Shown here: piece by piece, positions 1 through 12,286 of the stretch
How positions within the stretch are numbered: position 1 is the stretch's first letter
Layout of the letters: every line of letters begins with the position of its first letter
Assembly: GCA_963971305.1 (NCBI GenBank)
Contig: OZ020313.1
Span: forward strand, 19,541,260-19,605,259
Direction of reading: 5' to 3'
DNA: 64,000 bases
Source of the DNA: Arcuatula senhousia
Taxonomy: Eukaryota > Mollusca > Bivalvia > Mytilida > Mytilidae
Made by a program: the position numbers and the translations under genes
Notes under the pieces: generated by a model
What the model was told of the DNA's origin: nothing
Seen by the model: the letters and a program-made list of their open reading frames with translations, nothing else
The model's database searches: none

Positions 1-404
1 TTTACATTCCAAGGGAGACAATTCGATAATTGCATTTTAAAGACATTTAAGTTTATGATTTGAAAACATTTTTTTATGCTCAAACTTTACCCTTTTGATT
101 CAATCTTATGTTTTTAAAACATAATATATATATTATTTGTGTTTCGTAAATTGTTTAGAAATATTTTTAAGGGATTAAATATTTATAAAGATCTGATATA
201 TGTGACATTTTAACATGATGGTAACTTTTAAAGTACTAGTATCAAAATGACTATGAGTGCAATCTACAAACTATACATATATAAATACTCAACACAATGT
301 GTTCATTTTTTATTTATATTATAAGGCAAAGATAGATAATGCACATTAGTAGCGAACAAAGTGTCGCATGGAAAAACAGCATTGAAAATAACATGGGGAA
401 ATGA
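1..404. other. AT-rich spacer, no gene seen
   Basis: Very AT-rich sequence with short homopolymer and TA runs. No reading frame with a recognisable domain and no clear repeat boundary. It ends at the stop codon (402-404) that precedes the Penelope-like reading frame. Confidence 0.5.
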
Positions 405-1158
405 GTATCATTCTTTGTCAAAAGGGGATATCCTAACAACATCTTGGATAAAGCTATCGACTCAGTTTCCCGGGTGACACGATCCAAGGCTTTGGAGCCC
501 AGGTCAAGACGCAAGAATGACCGTATACCTTTGGTACTTACATACCACCCTCATAACATCGTTATACGGAACATTCTGTTGCGCAATTTCAAGTCCATCG
601 TCTTGAAGGACGAACACATGTCGACAGTGTTCGACTCGCCACCCCTGACTGCTTTTCGCAAAGGTAAGAGTTTGAGGCAACATCTTGTCTCCAGTTCATT
701 TGACAAATCCAAGAGACGTCCTCGCTCTGACTTTTCAGGCACCAGGGGTTGTGGTCGATCTATCTGTGTCACATGTCCTTTTACCTGGGAGACTGAAGAG
801 ATAGTTGGCCCCTCCAACACCTTCAAGTTGAAGAACGGTTACACCTGCATCTCCGAAAATGTCATTTACGCCATCCGCTGTGCCAAGTGCCTTAAAATTT
901 ACGTAGGAAAAACTTATCGTCGACTGGGTGACAGATTTGCTGAACACAGGAGAAGTGTTCTCAGATGCGATGATTGCCCAGTCGGCCAGTACTTTTCATT
1001 GCCAAACAAACCATGGCTTCCAGGATATGCAGGTGACCGTTCTCCTTGAAACATGCACCGGCGAAAAACAAAGACAGTTTCTTGAGCAAAGAATAATCAA
1101 CTTTTTAGGCACTTTTCAACCCTTTGGTATGAATGTAAAAAGACAGACCTTTTCTTAA
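405..1158 (+). pseudogene. Penelope-like element 3' part: GIY-YIG endonuclease relic, frameshifted
   Basis: An open frame runs from about 405 to about 990 and continues in the +1 frame to a TAA at 1156-1158. The first part carries a linker common in Penelope-like elements (IPLVLTYHP near 510-545, then PLTAFRKGKSLRQHLV near 643-690) and a cysteine cluster (CGRSICVTCPF near 751-785). A GIY-YIG nuclease core follows: VIYAIRC near 861 and IYVGKTYRRLGDRFAEH near 898-950. After the break the other frame supplies HCQTNHGFQDMQV and the C-terminal QRIINFLGTFQPFGMN. The shift lies in the TTTT run near 991-994. The reverse transcriptase part is absent, so this is a 5'-truncated dead copy. The family assignment rests on the GIY-YIG motifs and linker and is fairly secure. 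Confidence 0.8.
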
Positions 1159-1340
1159 TATTTATAAATTAGTCATCAAGTTCAGGATTAAAATACCACG
1201 TGTTGTTCTTCGAGTCAATTTTATGTCATTCTGTCCTCGTCAGTCGATGTGTGAACATCTTTTTACTTTTAAGCCCCTGAAGAAGGACTTTATGTCCGAA
1301 AATTTGGGCATTCTTGTTTTATTTGTTTTAAAGGTTTTAT
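1159..1340 (+). mobile_element. Probable 3' untranslated tail of the Penelope-like copy
   Basis: Immediately downstream of the GIY-YIG stop. It contains CCTGAAGAAGGACTTTATG followed by CGAAAATTTGGGC, a short segment resembling the 3' tails of such elements. The distal end is not defined. Confidence 0.4.
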
Positions 1341-3740
1341 TTCTTTATGTTTCTTATTTAGTTTTTGCCTTTTAAATGTGGCTTCACCATCCATTTATTT
1401 ATCTATTTTAAATTTACTTTTGACTGGCATTCACTTTTTCAGTTGTCTTGTTCAAACTGCAATTGTAAAATCTATGATATTTTGTAGTGTTATAAGCCAA
1501 TATTTTTGTCTGTAGTTGATTTACAGAATCTGAATGTAATAGTGCATTTAGAAATAAATTTGATACAGTGTTGTCTTGCATTTGACAAAATTAAATGTTC
1601 TTTTTTTTTACTAATATAGTTACAAACATTTATTCCACATATAATTTATTATACATATAAACATATTTCAATTGTTTTGTCTGTTTAAACAATCTGGTTT
1701 AAATTATTTGGTTATCTTTTTTTTTAGTAGAGTTAAAAAATTATCTTGATTGTGAAGTATACAAAAACCAATCAAACAAAACAGGAAGCAAAAACAAAGA
1801 ATTATATAAGGTAGCCTTGACCACATGAGATTGTTCAATTACAAATTAACACAGGAACTGAATACCGTATTATCAAAGCTAACAGAAATATAATTTTACA
1901 GTTTAAATTCTATGCAAGATAAAAAAAATTTATAATGTATAAATTTTAAAAACAATTAGTTTGATATTCTTTGTATGCATCGTATCACACTTGTAAATGG
2001 GATTTGAATTCGTATTTTTCTGAGAGAAATATTCATGTTACTTGGTTTTTTTTTTTTTTTGTATTTTTTTTATGGGGGGGGGGGTTTAGTCAAAATATTG
2101 AAAAAGAACACAGGCGAAAAAAATATACTTCATACAAAAATGAACATTTTGAGTTCGGCATTTTTTTTGCCAGGTGTCCTATCTAACCTTATTAAAATAT
2201 TGTTCATATACTCTTGATTCCATCATGTCCATTCACAAAAATACTATACAAACTAATGCACTGTAAAAAGTAACGATAAACAAATTGCAAGTATGAAACT
2301 ATTGCAAAGCAGATGATGTACAAGTGTGTCAGCTATTGTTAGATTCCTCAACTTTCATTCGGACTTTTGACATTCGAATGCCGTCTTGGTACACCTGCTT
2401 CTTACTCCTACGTAAAATTATATAGGTTATAAAAATGAGAGGTACATGAAAGAATCAAAGAGGCACCAATGGGGCATTCGAGTGTCAAAAAGTCCGAAAG
2501 GGCAACGACTAAACCGGTAAACACGATCAAGAACAGCACGTAGAAACACAAGTGTGAACTCAGGTGCTCCGGAAGAGTAAGCGGTTCTTGTCTGCTATAG
2601 AACACCGATGACCTATTTCTAATTCAGCGTGCAAATGCAGTAAAGGAAGACAAAGCAATTTTTTGCGAAAACCGACATCTGCACTCACCTCATTTGAGAG
2701 ATTTAAACCCCATATTTGACTACGAGTGCAAAAAAAAGATGATAAAGTTAGCATGAAATGATAATGAAAACTAATTATAATAATGATGATAAGGGGTAGG
2801 ATGACAAACTATGAAACACATAATTACCAGTATTTAAATCTTTGGGAAAGGAGAGAAGTGGGGAGAGGTTTGTTAATTTTCGATGAGTTTGTCCATTCCA
2901 TAATTTTAATTATATATAAATAAAAAATGAAATTAAATTGATGCTTTGAAAACGGCTAATTTCACATACCCTTTAGACATGTTAGAATACCATTGCCTAG
3001 TTAAAACCTTCCAAATCGATTAAACGAGTTGTTTTAAGCAATGCTATATAGGTTATATCAAGGCATGATTATTAAAATGATTATTTAATGAACATAAAAT
3101 GATTAAACAAATATAAGGGAAGGATGAGGAAACAATTCAGCAGTAAATTTTGAAAACCTTTGGAAAAGTGGTGAAATAAGAAGGTGCAGAAAAGTTGACC
3201 TATGTGGTACACAACTTAGTGTTCAACAAATGGATCTTCAATGTGCATGTAGCTATGTATTGTCCGCACACATTCACTCACTGTAGTCAACAGTTCTTTA
3301 CTTGAAATGACATGTTTTGTTATGTCTAGACTTGTTTTGTCTTTTGTTTTGGACAAATGTAGGCATTGCTGATTTTAGTGTGACGATGTATTTCATGAGA
3401 AATGGTATAATGTGACGTTGCGTTTCTTCGGAAACACGTTATTGTGACGTCCTTGTAAAAAAGACATCTGAATGGAGGATTCGCGATTTGAGAAGAGCTC
3501 ACGAGAAAGCATCTCACACGAGTCTTCTCAACTCAAAAACGACAATTTATGGAAGAAAAACTTTTTGTCCGCCTTTGATTTGTTTTCAATTTATAAATAG
3601 AATCATCTAAAAATTAGTATACAAGAACTATTTGCATATATCAAATAAGTTGTCAGAAAATAACACTGTATGCAGGTGAAGAATAGGTAGGTATGTTTCT
3701 GTCCATGTTTGTAAAACGGATTACAAATGACAGCAAAGTT
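1341..3740. other. AT-rich non-coding stretch
   Basis: No supported gene. It contains a poly-T/poly-G run near 2045-2085 and one foldback: GGACTTTTGACATTCGAATG near 2361 pairs with its near-complement near 2478-2500 (loop about 95 bp). Open frames here are short, lack known motifs and look like chance. Confidence 0.5.
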
Positions 3741-3744
3741 CCAG

Positions 3745-3905
3745 ACAATAAATTTTGCTACGCCTGACGCGCGTTTCGTCTATTCAAGACTCATCAGAAG
3801 CGCTCTACCAAAAATATTGAAAATGCCAAACACTGTATGAATATGAAGAGCATAGAACAGTATAACCAAAAATACCAAACTGGGGAACCAAATTATTACT
3901 AAGAT
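3745..3905 (+). repeat. SINE-like repeat C (GCTACGCCTGACGCGCGTTT family)
   Basis: The segment GCTACGCCTGACGCGCGTTT followed by CGTCTATTCAAGAC, CTCTACCAAAA, CCAAACACT and GAATATGAAGAGC recurs at 25745-25900 (same strand). Diverged copies occur near 32395-32465 (opposite strand) and 39360-39400. Dispersion with high similarity over about 130 bp supports an interspersed repeat. No internal coding capacity is seen. Confidence 0.65.
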
Positions 3906-4035
3906 AATAGAAAACTAAAGTCGTCTCTTTTATCGTAATTTCTTCAAGATGCAAATCCAAGAATGACGAGAAGCAAGTAGATTCAATGGTTTCCTTATTC
4001 TTTTAACTCTGAGGGATATATTGCTTGATCGACAG
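3905..4035 (-). mobile_element. Short Penelope-like fragment
   Basis: This matches the antisense Penelope-like fragment near 60700-60840 base by base over long runs (TCGTCTCTTTTATCGTAA, CCAAGAATGA, GAAGCAAGT). On the minus strand it still reads YDKRDDF, the same peptide as in the larger copy. Heavily decayed, with stops. Confidence 0.55.
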
Positions 4036-4324
4036 AAGTGTTTTCTTGATTGGTTGTATTTTGGCACATAAGTTCTTATATCTAGAAAGACAGTTAAATT
4101 CAGTTATGTATCAGTGAAAAAGTTTAATTCGAGTAAACATGATTATTTTTGTGCCAAAATATAACCAGTGCACAGAAATCACAATATTCCTGTACGTTCT
4201 GCAAATCTCACACAGGTTTTTAATATAAGATACAAACACAGTGAAAATTAAATTTGACCTTTAAATGGCAATACTACCTTACATATGTACATAAAACTTT
4301 AAAAGAATGCCTATAATAGATAGA

Positions 4325-4450
4325 CGGTTTGTAAGTTACCTGCCCAAGGTCGTCGGGTACTCGGCAGGTTTCCTCCACTATTAAATCTCAAAGCCCTTTA
4401 TGACCCAGGTGCGTCGAAAAAGACGTTAAACATCAACGAACACACACAAT
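4325..4450 (+). repeat. SINE-like relic ending in GACGTTAAACATCAA
   Basis: Contains GGTTTCCTCCACTATTAAAT and GTCGAAAAAGACGTTAAAC. These resemble the conserved central domain and 3' end of metazoan SINEs that are abundant in molluscs. No A/B box could be assigned with confidence. Confidence 0.4.
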
Positions 4451-4640
4451 GAATAAATGTAAAAACAAAGCTTCCGAATCGTGAGGATCAATCTCACATA
4501 TACAAGAGAACAGACAAAACAAAGGGAAGACATAATCGAGACATTGAAGATCGAAATGGTTTTGGCATGGTATTTTAAAAGAAGTGGTAGATTACACCAG
4601 GTTTAAATAAAGTAAAAGCTTATCTCCAACTTTACAACTT
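4440..4640 (+). repeat. SINE-like repeat B, diverged copy
   Basis: Shares GAATCAATCTC-type sequence, ACAAAACAAAG, GAAGACATA and the tail AAGAAGTGG..GGTTTAAA with better copies at 58150-58380 and 60140-60345. Confidence 0.5.
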
Positions 4641-4904
4641 ATTCGATATGCTAGGGCTTGTACAAATGTTTATGATTTGTTATACGACACCGCTGACTCC
4701 GTGACCGACTATAAGACCAAGGTTACAAAAAATTGCATTTTATACGGTCCCTATAAAATTCTTCCTTCGTTATCAGCCGCTGGTGGAAAATTCAATAAAG
4801 TTGAACGTATTTGTGAGTGTTTGTTTTGATTAGTGCTTTGCTGATTTTTGCACTGAGATGATCATCTTATTATCCCTAATATGTTTTCACAACTGTGTTG
4901 CATT

Positions 4905-5130
4905 GTGTGTTACTACCGGTCCCAAAGATCTCGATGGAAAGGGGGGGGTTGGCGCACCATTAAAACCTGGTTTAATCCATTGGTTTCATTTGAAATGCCT
5001 GTACCAAGTCTGGACAATTGCGATCTATAACTATTCCGGAGTGTCTTCCATGTTTTGCCTTTTCTTTTGCGATTGATCCTTTAAGTTCGGTATTTTTGTA
5101 ATTAACTTTATATGATATGGACCATTCCAC
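4905..5130 (-). repeat. SINE-like repeat B, inverted copy
   Basis: The reverse complement of the repeat seen at 60140-60345: AAACCTGGTTTAATCCA, TTTGAAATGCCTGTACCAAG, TGTTTTGCC and AAGTTCGGTATTTTTGTAAT are all present in inverted order. It lies in opposite orientation to the copy about 300 bp upstream. Confidence 0.65.
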
Positions 5131-5585
5131 CGTAGGGGCCATTTGACAACTTTGAATAAATGGAATACTTTTAATTTTAAGAACCTCAATTCATCAGATT
5201 TGTTCTGTCTGTTATAACTACTAATGTTTTTTATAATGCTTAAAAGGTGATTTTACCACATAAAAATCTTTAAGATGAAGGACATGAATAAAAGACATAT
5301 TTCTTGATAACATTTTATACATATTTCATTTTGTTTTAAATCAGCAGCCCATAGGCGAGCAATATGTATTTAATGCAGGAATTCAAATTAGCATTTGTGA
5401 ACTAAAGGTCCAGGACCTGATAAAAGGTTAAAGGTCCATATGATGACATTAAAAAGTCCTCAATAGACGTTACTATAAATACAGCAGGTTCAAGACTTTT
5501 GCAAATAGAATTGGAAAAGGTCCTGAACCAAAAATAGTGGCGCGGAACCTCAGACCAGTGCTAATTTGAACCCCTGTTAATGATA

Positions 5586-6985
5586 CAAGTGGCTCCCAGG
5601 AGCCTGAATCGCTCACCAGGTCTTGATGTCAACCCTATGAAGACTTTTATATAGCTAAATGAGCTGAATGTTTAAGGAAGAAAAAGCTTTTCTCTATCTG
5701 CAATAGTTTTCATTCTAAAAAGCAAAAAACACTTTATTCAACTTTTAAGGGGCTGAAACCCCCATAAGAGGTTATCTGCCTGACGACTTCGACCCCATGG
5801 AAACTTTTGTGGAGCTAAATGAGCTGAACATTTAAGCAAGCAAAAGCTTTTCTCTACCTGCAATAGTTTTCATTCTATAGGCCAAAAACACTATTTTTGC
5901 CTTTAAGGGAATGTTACCCCTATAGGGGGTAATCTGACAACTTCTACCCTATGAAGAATTTTGAAGAGATGAATGAGCTGAACATTTAAGCAAGAAATAG
6001 ATTTTCTCTTTCTGCAATAGTTTTCATTATATAGGCCAAAAACACTATTTTTTGCCTTTAAGGGGCTGTTACCCCTATAAGGGGTCATCTGAAAACTTCG
6101 ACCTTATGGAGACTTTTGTAGAGCTAAATGAACTGAACATTTAGGCAAGCAACAGCTTTTCTCTATCTGCAATAATTTTCATTCTATAGGGCAAAAACAT
6201 GAAATCAAAGCGCTAAAGCGTTAAAAGGCAGAGCTAAATATTAGAATTAAAAATAAAGAACGATCTGTGTTTCATAAACTTGAAACATAGTACATCAGTT
6301 TTGTTTGTTTCCTCCGCACACTTACACATTTGTTAAGAAATCTGTAATTAAACTCCGCCCACTTGATCAAAGGTCAAAGGTCAACAATGCTTAAGTGAAC
6401 GTCAACGATTTGTAGTGCACATTTATATCGCATTTATGTTGGGGTATAAATATGTACCTCTTATTTTAGACAATCCGTATAACATTTAAAATACAATGAA
6501 CGATTAATGTTCTGTAATAGATCCTCTGGTAGCAATATTGACTGACCGATTTACCCTGTCTAGACGAAAAAAAAAACGCGAAAATCAGATAGCTATATGA
6601 CTCTATAAGGCTCTGCCTAAAAAAACGCTATTTTTTACCGTTAAAGGACCATAACCCCTATCAACGGTCATCTGAAAACTTCGACCCAATGGAGACTTTT
6701 GGTTCTGAAGAGCCTAAGATCCTTCAGACTTGTTCTATCTGTCATGGTTGCTGAATTATAAGCTATTTTAAGTGATTTTACACTATGTTCTATTTTTAGT
6801 AAAAGCAGCCATGTTTTTATCGAATCATTTTAAAATCAGGATGGTTTGTTGCAAACATGTCATATACCATTCCTGCAAAGTTTCAATTAAATTGGTTCAG
6901 TGGTTTATGAGATGATTTTTGAAATTGTTAACGGACGACGACGACGTACGTATAGTGATTGCATAAGCTCACATGGCCTTTGGCA
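5586..6985 (+). repeat. Minisatellite-bearing interspersed element, copy 1 (about 155-bp units)
   Basis: Starts with GGCTCCCAGGAGCCTGAATC-GCTCACC, then repeats a unit containing GAGCTGAACATTTAAGCAAG, TCTGCAATAGTTTTCATTC and ACCCCTATAAGGGGTCATC at a period near 150-155 bp. The 3' part has a (GAC)n microsatellite near 6935 and a TAAGCTCACATGG terminus. This is the same architecture as the copies at 12287-15893 and 16772-18408. It resembles the tandem-repeat-bearing, microsatellite-tailed (Helentron-related type) elements of bivalves. That comparison is from memory. Confidence 0.7.
6226..6618. mobile_element. Inserted foldback segment bounded by GGCAGAGC / GCTCTGCC
   Basis: Interrupts a unit of the surrounding array. 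AGGCAGAGC (6226-6234) is the inverse complement of GCTCTGCCT (6610-6618), and flanking GCGTT/AACGC bases extend the symmetry. No coding capacity, so probably a small non-autonomous DNA element. No clear target duplication seen. Confidence 0.45.
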
Positions 6986-8208
6986 AAGAAAAGAATGTGT
7001 TCTAAAGACATAATACTCAATCTCGCAATATTAATTTTTCCCCGCAATCACCAAACCATAAAGTTGATTCAAAGATTTTAATTTTATGATGATTGAATGA
7101 TTTATAAAGTTTCACAATACCAAACTTGCTTCATCGAAAACCTTCGTATAAGTTGATGAAATAGGTAAAATTCTATGATTTGTTTGGTTTGTTAGTACCC
7201 TGAAATATGTGTATAAAGTTTCATGATGATACCAAACTTCCTTCATGGTAAACTAACTTTAACCTGTAGGTAAACTTGATTTGGGATGGATGGACGAACT
7301 TACAGTGGGATAAACAGACCCGAACACCACTAATTTTAAAATATTGATACAAATATTGTTGACACATTCATATTTTCCTCAATAATTATAATATACATGT
7401 TGATTGTATTCATTTGATGACAATTACATGTATCAGTTTTATTAAAGATTTGTAAATATACCATACGCTTATAAATTTAATCAATATATAAGGAATTTAC
7501 AAAATGTCAAAGCCAAAAATGTTTCGATTCTGTTAAATAGAAAGTAGGTGAGCGAAAGACCTGAAATCGTATCCTACTGTCTAGGACCCGCGTTGATGCT
7601 GCACATCAAATATCAATGCTGTGATTAGTAGTTGCTAAAACACTGTTACGAAAAATTTTTCAAAGCCTTCCCACCTGTTATCATACATTCACCGTTTTAT
7701 AACCAATCTTTTTTACTTCTTATATTCTGGATAGACAAGACAAGAGTACCCTACGCTGTAACAGAATAATAATCACATAGACAGACACCCATCCCTATCA
7801 CTATGTTCCTGTAACTTCTCACTTTTCAAGCAAGGGGTATTTCAATCATGGGGTTTAATAAGAAAATGTCAAGGATATACATGTGGTTATTTAGGCAAAG
7901 TCTTTGACGATGGAGCAAAACATTAATGTTATCAAAAGGGTCTTAAAGCATTAAATTATGAATAGTGGAATGCTTTCCGCACCATAAACCAAAGATTAAA
8001 ACCTAAAGTTCATGTATTTGATCATTTCATTATTTATTTCATCAGACAGTTATTGTAGTGAAGTATTAGGTTAATTCCCACCAAATAAACTTTCGGACTC
8101 TTTCTTTGATAAACTCTCAGTCAGAGATCCTACTTCAATAAGTAAACAGAATTTTACTTCTTCTTTAAGTAATTATAAAAATTATGTTTGTTTTTGTTTG
8201 CAAAAACC
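6986..8208. other. AT-rich spacer with fragments of dispersed repeats
   Basis: No gene. 7190-7330 and 7555-7680 hold degraded pieces of interspersed elements (AAGTTTCATGATGATACCAA; a CTAGGACCC..TTGCTAAAACACTGTTACG stretch resembling 11400-11520). The rest is unassigned. Confidence 0.4.
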
Positions 8209-9647
8209 ATGTCTCCCCCTGTTTTCGCCCAAAAGTTCTAAGTTCAAAAGGCCATAACTCCCACAAAATTTTGGGGATCAAACTTTCCTGGTTACATGCA
8301 CAATTTTATATGGTGTCCTTCCTTTATACCATGTTTCATTGAATTTGCTTCAGTTGTTTCATAGGAGTTGCGCTGACAAAATGACAATGAAGATTTTCAG
8401 CAAATGTCTAAGATCATTACTCCTACAAAAATTTGAGGATCAAAATTTCCTGGTAATAAGCACAACTACATATGGTGTCCTTCCTTTATACAACATTTTG
8501 TTGAATTTGGTTCAGTACTTAGTAGTTTTAGAGTAGTTGCGCTGACAAGATGAGGATGAGGATATTCAGCAAATTTCTAAGTTCAAAGGGCCATTTCTCC
8601 CACAAAAATTTGAGGATCAAAATTTCTTGATAACATGCACAACTACATATATTCTTATATATATGTTAGAGGCAATAGGTATAATTAGGCATTAAGCTTA
8701 AATCCTAGGCAATAAGATAATACATTGGCATTAGTGTTAATGCCTAAATAGAATTTGGCATTAAGCTTAATGCCTAGGATTTAGGTCTAATGCCTGATTT
8801 TTTTCCATGAAAATTATTCTTATTGCCTTACCAGATAATCTGATACATCATGAAAAGAAAATTTTAAATTAAAGTTTGCTTTCAAAAATAATAAGTTTAA
8901 CTGAAAAAAACAAAATCAAATATTTTTTATTTCTTTATTTATTTTATGTTGACAAGATGATAAAATACATGGCCACTATTACTAAAAATAGAACATAATT
9001 AATAAAATAAATTTATATTTGGAGTTTAAAATGTTTAGGAAACTGTGAGAATTGCCATAACTTTGGTCAAAATATTAAAAAGCCGTTAAAAAAATTTAGC
9101 GAAACAAAAACAGAGTTTTTGGTACGTACTAGAATACTGACAAAGTCAGAAAAGGCCCCGCGGCAAAATATCTAAGTGTTTTCAAAATCATACAAACTTT
9201 AATTATAACCACTAAGGCATGTTCCATGGAATGCATATGAAACTACAGATCTGTATTGTTAATAGCCTTTGAGTTTTATTGTTCACAAAGTCCAATTCTC
9301 AAAATCTGTGATTTTCGATAAAAAATGAAGTTTTTTCCAAAAATATTAATCAGATTTGCACGAAATTTTAATATGCAAATCAGGACATGCTACTTAGCAG
9401 CTGAACAAAGTTTCAGAACTGTTTTGTTTACAGTTTTTGAGTTTAAGTGTTCACAAAGTCCAATTCTCAAAATCTGTGATTTTCGATAAAAAATGAAATG
9501 CCTCTAACATATATACAAAGTTTCGTTGAATTCGGTTCAGAAGTTTCAGTGGAGCTGCGCTTAAATACTTTGTGATGGACAGACGGACGGACGGACAGAT
9601 GTACAGGACAAAAAAAAAATGTCTCACCACAAAAGTGGGGGAGACAT
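8209..9647 (+). repeat. Tandem-unit element with ATGTCTCCCCC inverted termini
   Basis: ATGTCTCCCCC at 8209-8219 is the exact inverse of GGGGGAGACAT at 9637-9647. Inside are three roughly 140-bp units (ATAACTCC-ACAAAATTT, CCTGGT, TATGGTGTCCTTCCTTTATA, GTTGCGCTGACAA) and a GGACGGACGGACGGACAG microsatellite near the 3' end. The middle is interrupted by a separate 844-bp insertion. No coding capacity. Confidence 0.65.
8665..9508. mobile_element. Nested 844-bp element, GTTAGAGGCA inverted termini
   Basis: GTTAGAGGCA (8665-8674) mirrors TGCCTCTAAC (9499-9508), and ATAT-rich bases flank both sides. The left part has several copies of the palindrome-forming words TTAGGCATTAAGCTTAA and GCATTAAGCTTAATGC. 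The right part holds a direct repeat of about 80 bp (TCACAAAGTCCAATTCTCAA at about 9282 and 9452). No transposase frame, so non-autonomous. Confidence 0.55.
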
Positions 9648-9829
9648 AATTTACTGTAAAGTATTTATCTCTGAAGAAATAATTACCTTTATAATACAAT
9701 AAACTTTCTTTTGCCTCATTTTACTTGTTACACAATATTTTTACAATATTCAAACAGATAATCTCTTGAAATGTTTACATCATCTGCTCTATGGTCCTTT
9801 AAAAATTTCTGATGCACATTGGCGTCTTC

Positions 9830-10385
9830 ATGGTGCACATGGCATTTGACAATTGCCCCCTGGCAATATTATTTATATTACCCCTTTTGGCCCTTAATTA
9901 GGTTTCTACTAACTTTCATTGTTTCCCCTTTTGGTCCCTAAAGGTAATTAAGGTGAGGGGAGTGTCGCAAAATTAATCCTTTATTTTATAAATTCACTAT
10001 TTGACAAGATATATAAGCATCAACAAAAAATTCAGACAATTAATAAAAAAGTTTTGATTTGGCCCCTTTTGGCCCCTAATTACAAAACGGGAAAAAAGAA
10101 GGGTAAATCCACAATTTTTATCCATTATCGACAACACTTAACATGAAAAAAAATCAAAATCAGACCGGAAATAAAAAAGTTGCCTTTTTTGCCCCTTTTG
10201 TGTCCCTTATTTCTAAATGAAAAAAGGAGAGACCCCAAAAATCAATCCTCAGAATGTTCTAATTGTATGGCATATCATTGTCAAATTATATAGATATTGG
10301 CCAAACAGAATCAAACTTATTGTGGGAACAAATTATAAATTTGATTTTTTTGTCCCTTTTGGCCCCTAGTTTCTAAACTAACTAG
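9830..10385. repeat. Tandem-like array with TTTTGGCCCCTAATT words
   Basis: Repeats the word CCCCTTTTGGCCCCTAATT with intervening AAATCAATCC at irregular spacing near 140 bp. The same units occur at 12000-12170, 16450-16680 and 30190-30790. No gene. Confidence 0.55.
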
Positions 10386-12016
10386 AGGCTCCCAGGAGCC
10401 TGAATCGCTGACCTGAACTACACAGATACACATATTTTGTAGATAATATTGTGCTTAACCATATGCAATTTAAATTTCTGATATATCTTATAAAGTTTTC
10501 AAGATATAGGGCTCAATAAGTGTAAAATTTGGCAAAAATTACAAAAAGGGCGATAATTCCCACTTCAACAGCAGGATCTTTTTCAACATTTCAGGACAGG
10601 TAGATCTTCATATGCTGATCACTTTTGATTCTTGCAAAATTTTAATATCTGAAACCATTTTTGAGTAATAAGCAAAAAAACTGTAATTTACCCATATGTT
10701 CTATTTTTAGCCATGGCAGCCATGTTTTTTGACAAATCAAAAATCTGAACGACGAAGTTATATCAATGATGCTATTAAATAAGTGTGCTAAGATAAGATG
10801 CAGTTGGTCTATACGGTGTCAGACAAGTTAATCTTTGAAATACAGTCAAAAAGTACTGAAAAATTGTAAATTGTGTCGCTTTAAGGGCAATAACTCCTAA
10901 AAGAAATGGTCCTACAGCTTTGACTTAATTACATGAAATTTAGATATTGATGTGCTCAATCATATGCAATTTGAATTTTTGAAATATCTTGTAGTTTGAA
11001 AGATATAGACCTAAATAAGTGAAAAATTTTGACAAAATCAAGAAAAAGGGCAATAACTCCTATGTCGTTTGTTGGATCTTCTTGAAAATTGCTGGGCATG
11101 AAGATCTTGGGGTGTTGATCACTTAAACCCTGCCTGAATTTTTATATCTGTTACCGTTTTTGAGTCATTAGCAAAAAACTGCAATTTACCCCCTTTGTTC
11201 TTTTTTTTAGCCACGGCGGTCATATTTTTCAACAAATAAAAGACTCAAACAGTGGTTTTGTAGCAATTATGCTAATGAAAGAATCTTAGTGAGCGCCCTC
11301 ACATACCCCACGCGTCCACATTAGGACAGAGATTATCTATTTCGAGTTAGGAATAAAAAAGTCAGAGTTGTTGTCTTTCAAGGTCGGCTCGTTAAACAGG
11401 AGGTAAAATAGTGACAGACCTAAAATGTATCCCACCATATGGGACTCCTAAAGCTACGTACAAAGTATCAAAAGACTATGATTAATAGTTGCTGAGAAAT
11501 CTGTGACGAAAATTTTCAACCCTGTTGTACTTCTGTATGGTGCATACCAAGTTTCGTCAAATTCTGTTCAGTAGTTTAAGAGGAGCTGCATTCACAAACT
11601 GTAACCATGATTTTTTTGCAAATTTATAAGTCCAGAGAGCCATAACTCCCACAAAAATTTGCGGATAAAAAATTCCTGGTAACATGCACAACTACATTTG
11701 GTGTACTTCTTGCATACCAAGTTTCGTTGAATTCTGTTCAGTGGTTTAAGAGGAGTTGTGTTCACAAACTGTAATCATGATTTTCTGCAAATTTCTAAGT
11801 CCGAAGGGCCATAACTCCCATAAAAAAGGGGGATTAAAAATTCCTGGTAATATGCACGACTACATATGGTGTACTTCTTGCATACCAAGTTTCATTAAAT
11901 CTGTTCTGTAGTTTTAAAGGAGTTGCGTTCACAACTGTAATCATGATTTACTGCAAATTTCTAAGCCCAAAGGGCCATTACTCCCACAAAAATGTGTGGG
12001 TCAGGTGAGCTAATAA
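10385..12016 (+). repeat. Interspersed element, diverged copy with two unit types
   Basis: Begins with GGCTCCCAGGAGCCTGAATC, shared with the other copies, and ends GTGTGGGTCAGGTGAGCTAA. 10430-11230 has two units of about 500 bp (GATATTGTGCTTAACC/GATGTGCTCAATC words). 11580-11990 has units of about 135 bp (CATAACTCCC, CATACCAAGTTTCGT, GGAGTTG). A fragment of the element type found at 26187-26990 lies inverted at 11263-11540 (AGTGAGCGCCCTCACATACC). Confidence 0.55.
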
Positions 12017-12286
12017 AGCCCCAAAATCAATCCTCTTCATCCTTTTATGGTATGGAACATCATTTTAAAATTTCACTGCATTTGGTTAACCAGAAGAAAA
12101 GTTATCATGAACAAATAAAAAGGTACCATTTTGGCCCCTAATTTCTAAACGAAACAAGCATTCTGAGAGTATTGCAAAACAATACATAGTCCCCTACCGG
12201 CCTCATATTTCAGTTACTGGTAAAAATTTGTTACACAAATGAAAACTTAACTTTATCATTTCATTATCTACAAGGAATAATAAACA

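Noticed and set aside
551..947. Minus-strand open frames over the GIY-YIG region
   Set aside because: Shadows of the plus-strand Penelope-like frame, which carries the recognisable motifs.
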